DNA of 64,000 bases from positions 4,154,001-4,218,000 of the forward strand of contig CM114272.1 of assembly GCA_050084515.1 (NCBI GenBank), in the 5' to 3' direction. The notes beneath the pieces were generated by a model. That model did not search any database and was not told where the DNA came from. It worked only from the letters and a program-made list of their open reading frames with translations. The DNA is from Blasia pusilla (Eukaryota; Marchantiophyta; Marchantiopsida; Blasiales). Below are positions 43,225-53,648 of the stretch, piece by piece. A program made the translations under genes and the position numbers. Numbering within the stretch: the first letter of the stretch is position 1; each line of letters begins with the position of its first letter.

Positions 43225-44514
43225 TTGCTCGGCCATACCAAGACTCAAAATCCAAGTCAAACAATTCAGGTCCATGGCCTGACCCAACACATGACGTCGT
43301 GAAGCCTCGAAATAGAAGCAACCATTTGTCACACGATGAGCAAATCCCATCGCACGCGCTCTCTCATCAGCGTTAGGCTCCACCAATGTTGCACATGAGA
43401 ATCCCATACAAGCCCCGGACCACCTTCCTGTAGGCATGTGACGAGTGAAAACTCACAAATGTGGGTAGTGCCATCCTAGGTGGCCCACACGATTCCGCCA
43501 TGGGTGACCGATCAATAACCCTCACCACTTGGGAAAGTCGCCAAGTATTCAAGATACTATCCTTTGTAAGGCGAGGATCATTTGCCTTTGCATCATATGC
43601 TCGACGTAGAACCTCCTAGGCAACAAGTTTGTCCACCACAAGCGTGGGCGATGTGCACGCTGAGCCAACTCATGTTGCTGCATCCAACAACACCGCTGGT
43701 CCAATCCAAGAGCGCACCTCATGAACACTCGACTTCATCCGGGTCCGAGTGTCACCCAACAATGGAACATTCTCCAGAATGTAAGCTAGAGCACGTGCCT
43801 GATGAACCTGAAGATGTCGTAACACCCGTAACATCTCCCAAGACAATCGAGACCTAGGGTCATGTAATCCCTCACCCCGACCAGCACGTGTATGACCCTG
43901 ACATGGCCATCCAGCAATCACCAAATCCACAGGACCAATTCTCTCAAGGTCCTGCGCCCCCAACAATGCAATGTGTGATGGTAAAGCACGCTGGTACCCG
44001 CGAATAGCTGATGGCGGCAACAACTCAGGATACCTCCGCATCAACTGACCAATATGTCGGGATGAGACTCTCTAGGCCGTCTCATCTCGCTCCACATACA
44101 CGTATCTCCGCATAGGAATACCGGCTGCTGCAACATGCTGACCAAACCAGTGCTAATCCCACCAAAGAGATCTAACACACAAATGCCCTCCGGCGGATCT
44201 TTGCCATACAATGGGTGAAGTATCCAGAGGAGATAACCCAATCTGGGCGAGGAAGTAGGAGTCCGCCGTGGGGCCTCCTCTTCCTCGTGAGGTATAATGA
44301 CCTCACACCAAGCCTCTGCACTAGGCGATCGCCTTCTACCGTAGTGCACCGCTGAACTCAAAAGTGGCACATCCAACGATGAGGATGCCCTTTGCTGCAA
44401 AAATAGGGACCTCCTCTTCCTCCTCATGCAGGAGAATCCATAGCGAAACATTACCCTCCAAAAAGTCTCTGGCCAAGTGACTACTCCACTAAAACCAGCC
44501 ACAGATGCTAACAC
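43225..44514 (-). pseudogene. cytosine-5 DNA methyltransferase inside the gyDNMT pol
   Basis: Motifs follow in the canonical C5 order. Motif I GICVLDLFGGISTGL is in 44514-44041 (SAM binding). An acidic segment YVYVERDE lies in the neighbouring frame at about 44090-44115. Motif IV AGWPCQGHTRAGRGEG with HDPRSRL, including the catalytic Cys of PCQ, and motif VI ILENVP are both in 44044-43670. After a broken TRD stretch come motif IX-like ERARAMGFAHRV and motif X-like RRHVLGQAMDLNCLTWI in 43437-43225. The enzyme would transfer methyl groups to cytosine C5. It lies between protease and RT. A frameshift after motif I, a TAG at about 44072 and stops near 43620-43670 disable this copy. Confidence 0.93.
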
Positions 44515-44622
44515 TGTTGGGGAAGACCCTCCTGGTCAAGCCCCACAAATAAATCTCACAAGAACTTGGCTCATACATCCATCCCCGGACTGCCAACCTG
44601 GTCTATAAGACGCTGTCTCAGT

Positions 44623-44937
44623 CTAGTAATCCATCTGAAAACCCATCGGGTACAATACTGCTCCTCCAACTAGTACATCATACGACTCGGCTGATGTGAC
44701 TACCACAGATACTCCCAACCGGGAGCTATCAGTCGCATGATCTGGTCTCAACTGTACAGAAAACTTTTCGCGTGTCATGAATTGAGACCTATCATTGGCT
44801 CCTCCAAGTGACGTTTGAATCTGGAATGGGCAAGGCTCAAGCTCTGACCTCCGAATACCCAAACCAATACATGCCGCCTTTCCCAACATCAAAGGTTGGG
44901 CACCAAAGTCTAACAAGACTCTATCTGGTCTATACAC
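44623..44937 (-). pseudogene. gyDNMT aspartic protease
   Basis: VLLDFGAQPLMLGKAACIGL holds the D-x-G-A site (usual DTGA or DSGA, here DFGA). SYDVLVGGAVLYPMGF resembles the second half with its G-x-x-x-L motif. A stop follows at MDY. 45446-45177 upstream may be its N-terminal extension (RLPNHSCCLRCLGL). Confidence 0.75.
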
Positions 44938-45482
44938 TGTCTGTAGGACTCACCAATCGGAAGATCCCACTCCGGTTGTCCAACATACATACACCAGGTG
45001 TAAGCCTCTCACGATCAATGGTGGCCGGTGGTAATGCATCCATCTTCGCCGTTCTTTGCCGCCAAGTAGCACCTGGTACTCAATGCTACTCGACATAGAG
45101 GGTCCCTCCACCGCAACACCCTCATCCACCTCAACACGTGTAGCAAGTAACACCCCACATTCACACAACGTGGTCGCTAATGAAATACAAGAGCTAAGTC
45201 AACTCCTAAAGCCATCGGCTCCGTGGCGAAAACAATGGGGATCCCAACATGAAGTTGCCATCCCAATCTTGCATTGATCTTTGCATCCGTGTCTACTACA
45301 CGCGATGTAGATGCCTCGATCCCCATTGTCGGCTCAATAGGTCGCGTGAGGAACCATGGATGGAGTCCTAAGCACCTCAGACAACAAGAATGATTGGGAA
45401 GCCTAGCCCGCCTCCCGGCCTCACCCCTCTGTGGGTCCAACTCCAAGTAGCACCACGTGGCTCGACGCTCGAGTGGCTCCTC

Positions 45483-46127
45483 TCAGAATCGCTGGTGATG
45501 CCTCAACCTTTGTCTTTGCACTCGCCATATAAGAGAGATCATCCCCTCCATAAGAGGTGGAAGCCCCTGCTCCCGAACCTGATCTATCTTTGGATACCAA
45601 CCATAGTAGCCAACCGCTCCAATCTGCTCAATCTGGCGACCATAGCGACTCTGTCGTGAGTGGTAGGGGTAGCCACCGTAGGCTCTCCAACCACCTGGTC
45701 CACCTCTACCACCCCTACCACCTCTACCACCTCGGCCTCTCGCAGCTACTCCACCACGGCCACGGCTTGATCTCAACTCTGGATGGAGATCAAAGCAACG
45801 CTCTCGAGGATGACCTAGTCTCCCGCAATGATCACATTGAGTTGGGGCCGACTGAGGCCCATCCTCCAAAGTCCGTCTCCCATCCTCTTGGGGACAAAAC
45901 TTCCTAACATGATCACCTCCACATGTCCAACATGACTGTCCTTGTTGCGGGGCAGCAAATGAAGGCAATGGTCTCTGCACAAATGTCCCTCTAGGACTTG
46001 ACTGAGGTCGCTTGTACCCCCCACGACTCCCACTACTACTACCACCACCACTACTACGAGACTGTGAGGTGGGCGGCTGAACCCGAGAAGTAGTAGTTGT
46101 ATCCCTACTGAATGCGGATGTCACCAC
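45483..46127 (-). pseudogene. gyDNMT nucleocapsid: two zinc knuckles and RGG box
   Basis: CWTCGGDHVRKFCP and CDHCGRLGHPRERC are two CCHC knuckles. Between and after them are Ser/Gly and RGRGG/RGG repeats (about 45690-45760). Both bind nucleic acid. Two adjacent stops (TAA TAG at about 46140) separate it from the capsid part. Confidence 0.9.
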
Positions 46128-46144
46128 TCTCTTCCTTCACCTAT

Positions 46145-47037
46145 TAAGCTTCAATCTTCTCAGATAGAGCAAACACATGGGTCAATGTGGGTGAATCATC
46201 ACTCATAAGAGTAGCATCACGTACCCTACGGCGCAAATCTCTGTCCAAGATCCCATACCAAAACTGGACTGCTTGATCCTCAGTCACACCCTAGGTAACT
46301 GAAATCAAGCGTCGCATACGCGTGTATGCCTCACGAAGATTCTCACCAGTCTTTCGCTCAAAGTCCTGAAGATTCCTCAACTTCTCCGTCTTCACTCCTT
46401 GATAGTTCTTCTTCAACCTCTTGAAGAACTTTGCTACCGGGCTAAACGATGGTGGGGCACTAGTACCCCCACTAGTACCTCCACTGGTACCCCCACTCCG
46501 GCTCATACTCGTACCACTCAACGCCGGGCTGGCTGGCATAGTAGGAGCACTACTACCAATACCACCATGGGTAATAGACACATAGCTTGGAGACCAATAT
46601 TGTCTCCATGCCTCAATCTCAGCAACATGGTCCTTCCTAAACTCATGGTAATCATCCATGGGTGGTCCTTCCAAGTGCTGAAACAACCCCTTCCAAGCCA
46701 AGAAGGGTGTAAACAACGTGGCGTTCAGCAACATCTGCATATCACACCACGTATCAAACTCCTGCATGAATTCCTCCAACTCAATGGTGCCCACTGCACC
46801 CGAGTATCGTCGTGGGCCCTTCATGGCCCCATATCCACCGTCCATGTCCCAAATCAATGGAGCTGCAACACTCGATAACAACGTAGAAGACTCGGTGTTT
46901 GGAACACCCTGGTCCTCCTCTTCATCAACCGTCGGAAGTGGAAAAGGTAGCCGATACCTAAATCCACTCCGTGTGAAACCACCACTATCCGCACCACGGT
47001 CCCCAACCAGACCACCCGACAGCTCCGTGATGACCAA
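46145..47037 (-). pseudogene. gyDNMT Gag capsid part
   Basis: The 248-codon frame 47037-46291 has TIELEEFMQEFDTWCDMQML, then FTPFLAWKGLFQHLEG, a Ser/Gly/Thr-rich linker and KLRNLQDFERKTGENLREAY, consistent with the Retrotrans_gag fold. A TAG at about 46291 interrupts it and the frame goes on to about 46145. Upstream starts in other frames were not favoured. Confidence 0.8.
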
Positions 47038-47123
47038 CGCCGATGCCGCACCACCACCAAATTACCCAAGTGACTTCGATGTCGCTCTACTATTGTAGCT
47101 CTACTAGCTATGGGTGTAGGCAA

Positions 47124-48516
47124 TCTAACCTCTCATCACTACAAGAAGCCTCCCACGGTCTACTGGTCATCACTCCAGCCTCACTACCGGTAGCACACAG
47201 GAGTAACACTACTCTGGAAATCAACGTCAACCCTAACAATGAGCGCGCAAGCAAGAAGCACAATGGAGGGGATCCAAACACAGGAAGTCCAACGACAACC
47301 CTCCAACCGCAAATGGAAATCAAGGTAACACAATCCACCAAACGTGGTGCCCCCTGAATCCACGAAACCCACCACACAATTCTAACGCAATAGCTACTCC
47401 GCCGCGGGTCGATGACGTACTAGTCGAACTCGCAGCACCTGAAAATATCACCTGCATGGAGAGGCTACACCGTACTATGCGCTAGAGGTACATCAACCAA
47501 AAACCTGAGATGCATAAAGCGCCTGACACATCTCCGAACAACACCAAATGAGCTACAATAGTGTGTACACTGGCATAGTTAAGAACTCAGCAGTTAAGCG
47601 TCCTCCAGGCAGAATAGCCCAAAGACCAGTTATGTAAAACTCAAATCCCAAATCCTGCAAAAATTGCCTCACGCCCAAGCAAGCAAGCTTGCTTGCTTGC
47701 TCCTTGCTCCTTACTCCGCCTCTCACGCCCACTGGCCCCGAGCTACCACGAGTTGCCTCGAAGCCTCAAAACGCCGAGAAATGCTCGAGACATGCCCCGT
47801 TCGCCATGCTTTGTTATGGAGAGAGGTCCAACCAGGGCACCCCCAATGGGATAGGCGTCTCCAAAAATGAACGAGTCACCAACCAACCAGCCCCTCCGAT
47901 CCGCTGTCCACCATAGCCAGACCTTGAGCTAGTCCGCGAAATTTCGATCAGAAATTACTTCACAAATACGTGACCGAAATCAAATCTGTTTCCATCAGAA
48001 TTCAATTGACCACCATAGCTATCTCCCCACAAAAACTCAGCTACAACCGAGCTCCGTACTCCGAGCTAAAAATCAGACAAACTTGCTGTCCATACACCTC
48101 TAGAACCGCAAATCCGACAGCGCTTCCGCCAAGTTTCATGCACGCAGAAATCTGCAACGCTCCACGCACTTTCGAGCGAGATAGCTTCACATGAGATCAC
48201 AATACAAGTAGCAATAGGAACCTCTCACCCGATCTGGATGAACTTCACAGAGCTTCCGCACTCCAAGCTCTCCACATCGAAAAGCGTGGAACATGAACCA
48301 GAATCTTCAATGCTTGATAACTTCCAACTCCCTTGACGAAATCCGGCGATCTACAGCGCGTTGGAAAGCTCTCAGCAAGGCGCTTCTTTCCCAACCAACC
48401 ACGCACCTGATTCACCCCTCCAACATAGGCATCAAGCCCCGAACATCCACGGCTGAGTACACAATCAGCCCTAACCGGATCCTCTTGATCTACAATCGAA
48501 GCTACCATCGATCTAC
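47124..48516 (-). other. gyDNMT leader
   Basis: About 1.4 kb between the primer site and Gag without a coding domain. A perfect 24-bp palindrome lies at 47676-47699 (CAAGCAAGCAAG / CTTGCTTGCTTG). A leader of this length is unusual but not unknown for Ty3/gypsy elements. Confidence 0.6.
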
Positions 48517-48530
48517 TCAGTTCTTTGAGT
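48517..48530 (-). other. gyDNMT self-primer binding site
   Basis: On the element strand ACTCAAAGAACTGA lies four bases after the end of A1 (CGCA TTTC). It is the exact reverse complement of TCAGTTCTTTGAGT in A2 (minus strand of 39398-39411), where the transcript should start. No tRNA-type TGG site adjoins the LTR. This is the arrangement of self-priming Tf1/sushi elements. Confidence 0.7.
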
Positions 48531-48894
48531 GAAATGCGTGAAAGACCTACTGTCATAAAACAGGTTTACAATCACATACAATCGAGCCAAACCCACTCCA
48601 CGATGGGAGAATCTAGGTCGAAGCTTGCGGGATACACCATAGCCAAGAGCTCTACTCACTACCAAGGCTAACTCCCCAGCAACAGGCTCAACTCAAAGAA
48701 TGATTGTTCTTTGAGTGCACTCCACCTTATATCCTCCAACCTAAGAGCGGGCCCCTTGGGAAAGTCACCCCCAACTGAGTAACCCCCAACCCTATATATG
48801 GAACCGCATCTCTACCAATCCACTACGGTCCTACATAAGGAATGGCCTCTACTAGCACACCATACTCTACGACATAATCCGTATGGTCATGACA
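48531..48894 (-). repeat. gyDNMT LTR segment A1
   Basis: 364 bp, partner of A2. It reaches the right end of the insertion directly, with no B segment after it. It lacks one base in the CAAAGAA(C)TG of the transcript start region. Confidence 0.95.
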
Positions 48895-48898
48895 GAAG

Positions 48899-48957
48899 AT
48901 CTATTACGGGTATTCTGAGGCCTTTTAAAGAAGCAAGTCCGCCAGTTCTATGAGGGC
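48899..48957 (+). pseudogene. Tat-1 gag, middle piece
   Basis: 59 bp (ATCTATTACGGGTATTCTGA...) aligning with Tat-2 gag GATTTGTTACGAGTCTTTCC at about 51057. It links the gyDNMT and Tat-2 insertions and proves that both hit the same gag. Confidence 0.8.
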
Positions 48958-50152
48958 TGTGATACCCACAATTTTGTACTCTTGAAGAATATATCTTTTT
49001 ATTCAACGAAGACTCTTGTATATTATGATTTTGATTATGATTATTTATTATTATGAGGAAGAATAAGTGAATCACCAAGCTCCTAAGACAAGGCAGAGAG
49101 ATGGAAGATCAAGGATTTGCCTTAGAGGAGAATCAAAAGCCGTAACGAAGCATAAAGGATCAACGCGAAGCTTAGCGAAGCTTAACAAAGCCTAACGAAG
49201 CTCAACGAAGCTCTGTATACGAAGTACTTCGCTCTTAAGCGAAGCACGAAGAGCGAAGCACGAAGAACGAAGCATGAAGAGAATGAAGAATGAAGAACTT
49301 CGTCCTCCGGAAATTTAGCGCAGCGAAGCTCAGCATGATTGTGATTCGAACCGACACATAGTTTAAACAATTAGACTAGGAAAGGGCGCGACCCTTTGTA
49401 TCAAATTGGTAGTTAAACGAGTTTTTATGCTGATTCACAGGATCATAGGAAAAAGAACGCACACCATAGATCTAGATAGTTACAGATATTGAAGAGACAC
49501 CAACTTCATCAAGAACGCTTCGGATCATAGAAACACTCCTACTCTCGAGAATATTTAAGAAACAGGATAGAAGCTATTATTATCATTCGCTCATGAAGTC
49601 CTTATGCTGTAGGAATGGTCCGAGCAAGAGAGTTGTACCCTATCGAGCTTGTATATACTTTGAAGTCTTCCAATTCTTGATGGAGTAGTAAAGCATTCAT
49701 TCATTCATTCATTCTGATGTGCGATGCTTATGTCTGAATATTCTTTTTGGGTCTGCCGAGTGAAGAGTGAATCAGGCGAACCTTTCTCATCAATGGAATA
49801 ATCAACATAGAGTTGTATGAAATCTGTTTGACAGAGAGTAACCTGCCCCGACGGATTGAGTTTCGAAAGTAGGAGAAGCCAACTTTATTCTTGAGGTCTC
49901 TGTGAGGTTCTGAGATGTCGAGAGAACAAATTTCCTGAGCGTACTTTAAATTCCACTCGAGAGAATTGAAGAAGAAAACATAGGTACTAAAAAGGATCGG
50001 AAGATGTTACTAGAATACTACATTTGAATTACATAATCAATTACACTTTTACAACATAATCATCACTTTATACTCTCTTTTCATCCAACAATGATCCTCT
50101 TGGGGATCGAACTCTACAATTGACTGTAAATAAGAAACACTTAGACATTACA
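48958..50152 (+). repeat. Tat-2 5' LTR
   Basis: 1,195 bp. It contains a run rich in GCGAAGC and ACGAAGC words (about 49143-49330), where most differences from the 3' LTR lie. Confidence 0.95.
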
Positions 50153-50168
50153 TATAGTCGAAGACTTT

Positions 50169-50189
50169 TCGGCGCCACTGCCGGGGATC
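50169..50189 (+). other. Tat-2 primer-binding site (tRNA-Asp type)
   Basis: CGGCGCCACTGCCGGGGATC closely matches TGGCGCCGTTGCCGGGGATC, complementary to the 3' end of plant tRNA-Asp. It lies 16 bp after the LTR. Confidence 0.8.
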
Positions 50190-50589
50190 ATATCCTTGGC
50201 TGAGAAGGGAGAGAAAGACCCATGGGGAAGTAGGGAACGGAGAAAGAAGCTTCGCCCCTAGACGACCCCACATTCTAGTTCTTACTAAAGACCATCGGCT
50301 AGCTCAAGCGACCCCCGTAAGACAATGTATGCTTGAAGATAACAATACATTTGCTGCATTGGTGCTAGAGAAGATACACCAACTAATTAGAATGGTCAAA
50401 GAACCAGGTTTCTAACGGTGCTTTGCCCATGGACGATAGTTGTACTTGGTGAAAACCCGGTACTTCTGTCTATGGGAGGAAAACCTGGCAGGAAGCGTAG
50501 GAGCACCAGGCACCCTCCTGTAGATGTAAAAAGAATCAGTAGTTAACCTCCCTCCATGGACCCTTACCCTATCGCCACCGTGGGGGTGA

Positions 50590-52571
50590 TTGCAAGTTGC
50601 CAAATCCCCCAAGAGACTTATGGAAGGCTCTCAGCCCTCTTCGCGAGAGCAACGAGCCGATCGGCGCAATAAGCAGCAGGAACAGCAACCGGCTTGGAGA
50701 CCGCCTGGTTCGTCTCCGAGTCTTCGTCCTCGTCCGAAGGCGAAGAGCAAGAAGAAAGAAAGGGACAAATTCTCCACTACGTCCCCTGCCAGTTCGCAGT
50801 CGGACAAAGAGTCGTCCTGGGACTCCTTTGGGGAGTCAGGGAGTGAGGAGCCGATCAGAGCACCTCGGGCGGCACCTTTACCTCCTCCCTCTCGAGCATC
50901 AAGCCCGGGGGCCAGCAGGAGAGAGCGATTCCATGGCCAACACTAGAAAAAGCGTGCTAAGGTACCCCACCTTTCTTGGGGACGACGAGACGATGTGGAT
51001 AACTTTGTTCTTGAATTCACCCATGTCGCAAAAGCCAACGGGGAAGGGGCAGAGGAGGATTTGTTACGAGTCTTTCCGGGCCTGCTCAAGAAGCGAGCAA
51101 GCCAGTGGTACAAAGGTCTCGGAGCAGAAGTCACGGAAACCTGGAAAGGGTCTTGGAATCCTTCCTACATGAGTTCCGCGACTTGGAGTTCGAGGACAAG
51201 CTTCTTACAAAGCTTCGCGACCTGAAGCGAAGAAAGAAGGAGACCCTCCGAGAATATACCCAAAGGTTCCGGAGCCTTGTGAATAAGCTGGAACACACGA
51301 CTACCTCCCAATTGGTAGATTGGTTCGTGTCCGGCTTGTCCAAAGAAATGGATCGGTATTGCCGGAGAGGCCAACGGGATTCCCTGGAGGCAGTCATAGC
51401 CTCTGCTGAGGCGTACGAAGCCTCAGAAAAGTCCTGCCGAACACGAAGACGGCGTCACCAACGGAGAGGGGCGTCACAGACTAGTGCTTTGTCCAAAGAC
51501 GAAGCGTCCTCCCCAAACACGGAATCCTCTACGGAGGATTCGTCCGAGTCCTTGGACTCGGAGCAGGAGGTAAAAGCTAAAAGAAAAGGGAAGAGCAGGC
51601 ATCATCGCTCCCCCAAGCACCAGACCAAAACCCGACCAAGTACCAAGCGTCGTCCTCAGCGGTCGGAAAGTCCAGTAAGAGGGACGGCAAGGAAGGCCGG
51701 TAAGTCGGCCATGGAGGAACTCAGTAAACAAATGGCTGAGTTGAAGGTACATTTGGCGGCCCAGAAGGACCCCAGAAGACGACCCGGGCTGATGAGGCCC
51801 AACATTTGGTGTAGTAGTTGTGGAACCCAGGGGCATACTGTACAAGAATGCCCTACTCAGAGGGATCTACGGTGGATCCAGGAAGAGGCCCCTATTGAAG
51901 AAGGATGGTATGAACCAGAACAGTGGGAAGGGTGCTATGCCGTTCAGGCGGTGCCATCCCCAAACCCGGGGAGAAGCTGGATCACGCGGTATGTACCTCC
52001 GGAATACGGAGAACAGAGACCCCTGAGACAGATTATGGGTGCGGCGGCCTTCACGCCACCCATCAAAAGAAATTGTTCTTATAACTGCGGCGCAATAGAC
52101 CATTGGGCCAATAATTGCCCAAACCCGAAGCGACCAGTGGGACTCAATCCCTTATGCGGGAACTGCAAGAAGGGCGGGCACACTGCCGTGGAATGCTCGG
52201 AGCCCAAAGTCCCGCGTTTGTTGGTCAGATATGTAAATACTCCAGCGGCTCAACCTGAGCCCAAAAACGATGTAAATGTACAATTGGTCCGGGTGGAAGA
52301 AGTAGTGTCCCCGAGACCAAAGCGAGTCACCATCAGTGAGGAAGACTCGACCGAAGGGGCCAACGAGGAATCATCAGACTGGCCCAAAGAATTCCAAGAA
52401 ACTGTGTTGGCGGTCACCACGAGGTCGAAGAGTCAAACCGCGGGGACCCCAAAGGTAAAGAAGGGTGCTTCGTCTTCGCGCGAAGCTAGGGAGCCCAAGA
52501 ACAAAGCTGTGAACACCTTATGTGCCGGGAAGGCCATCCTCAAAGGCGATGTGGACCCGACCTTTGACTGA
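50590..52571 (+). pseudogene. Tat-2 Gag
   Basis: The N-terminal basic Ser/Pro-rich part (50590-50946) and capsid start (50995 on, VLEFTHVAKANGEGAEEDLL) shift frame into the 488-codon frame 51105-52571. That frame has FLHEFRDLEFEDKLLTKLRD and REYTQRFRSLVNKLEHTTTS (Retrotrans_gag). Three knuckles follow: CSSCGTQGHTVQECP, a less regular NCGAIDHWANNCP and CGNCKKGGHTAVEC. The tail is Ser/Lys-rich. At least two shifts occur near 50940-51130. Confidence 0.9.
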
Positions 52572-52815
52572 AGTCATCCGAAATACTTCCATCAGGATGT
52601 GGAGGACCAGGTCCGTGCTCAAGTTCGTGAGGCCCAGGAACCAGAGGGGAAACAGACCCCAGAGAAGACAAAGGCCAAACCAAGTACGACAGTCCAAGCC
52701 ATGGCGACATCACCACTGGTCCTAGAAGCTTACGATTTCTTGAGGACTTGGCGTCAACCCGGCCAACATAACCCCTCTGATTGCTAATGGATAACCCAAG
52801 ATATACGGAAAAATC

Positions 52816-53400
52816 TTGCAGCAGTGGAAAATCAGCCGCAAAAGACCCAGGAAGTCGGCGAAGCATCTGCAAGTGGTGCATTTGTTCCGTATCGAAGTAG
52901 AAGACTTGGGAGCCTCAGAAGTGGAGGTGGAGATTGAGGGTCATACTATTAAGAAGGTCCCCATTGATTCCGGAAGCGGAATCAATATTATGACGGAGCA
53001 AACGGCTCGGGCCCTAGGGTACACGATTATGCGAGCCCACAGACAAGTACTTGCGGTTTGCGGATCAATCCCGGAAGAGACCCCTCGGACAACTCACGCA
53101 AATTCCGACCATGCTCGGGGGTGTTGTTTCGTTGGACTACTTAGTCTTGCGACCCCGACGCGACGGGCTATCCTTTGCTCATCGGAAGACCCTGGGTGTA
53201 TGGCGCAAGGGTGACTACAGATTGAAAAAGCGGCGTTTCACGTTCAGCGCCGAATCAGGTCTTGAAGCGGCTCATCAGGCCGCCGGGAAATCTCGACCAC
53301 CCCAAGGAGAGACGCCACCGGATCGGCGGCGGCTATACGTCAGATCAAGACAACACCACGCTCGAGTCCTCGCCCAATGTATATTATTTAGAATGTTATG
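52816..53400 (+). pseudogene. Tat-2 aspartic protease
   Basis: VEVEIEGHTIKKVPIDSGSG with INIMTEQTARALG gives the DSGS active site. A shift at about 53060 moves the rest to another frame (53051-53401). The same block exists in Tat-1 at 61471-61646. Confidence 0.88.
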
Positions 53401-53648
53401 AAATAGACGAGGAGGCGGTACCCTCCAAGCCAAGGTCGACTCGAGAGGAAGAGAAGTTAGGTCATAGCACCTTCGGTTCTGAAAACATGGTTCGGGAGCG
53501 GGACTACGTCAGGTCAATATTGAGATCAAAGTCTCTCGCCTTTCGGCGGATTTGTCTCCCACCGCACTTATAAAATATAAAAGACTCTGTTTGAGTATTT
53601 GGATGTCTTTGCATACTCCATGGATGAAATGACAGCATTCTGCACAAT

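Larger units (their letters stand above)
39129..48894 (-). mobile_element. gyDNMT: Ty3/gypsy element encoding a C5 DNA methyltransferase
   Basis: 9,766 bp inserted in the gag of Tat-1 with GAAG on both sides (39125-39128 and 48895-48898). The ends are TGTCGTG...CATGACA. On the minus strand the order is repeat A1, self-primer site, leader, Gag, zinc knuckles with RGG box, protease, DNA methyltransferase, RT, RNase H, integrase, PHD finger, polypurine tract, repeats B1-A2-B2. The A copies differ at about 2%, so the insertion is young. A modest number of stops and frameshifts break the genes. Confidence 0.93.

Noticed and set aside
45557-45907. Plus-strand frame rich in His, Leu and Tyr
   Set aside because: It is the antisense of the RGG-box and knuckle region of gyDNMT Gag.
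39129-48894. Assignment of gyDNMT to the DIRS/PAT order because of split direct repeats
   Set aside because: No tyrosine recombinase is encoded. A DDE integrase with zinc module is clear and a 4-bp target duplication is present.
50169-50189. tRNA-Asp gene fragment
   Set aside because: It is the primer-binding site beside the Tat-2 LTR; no tRNA cloverleaf surrounds it.
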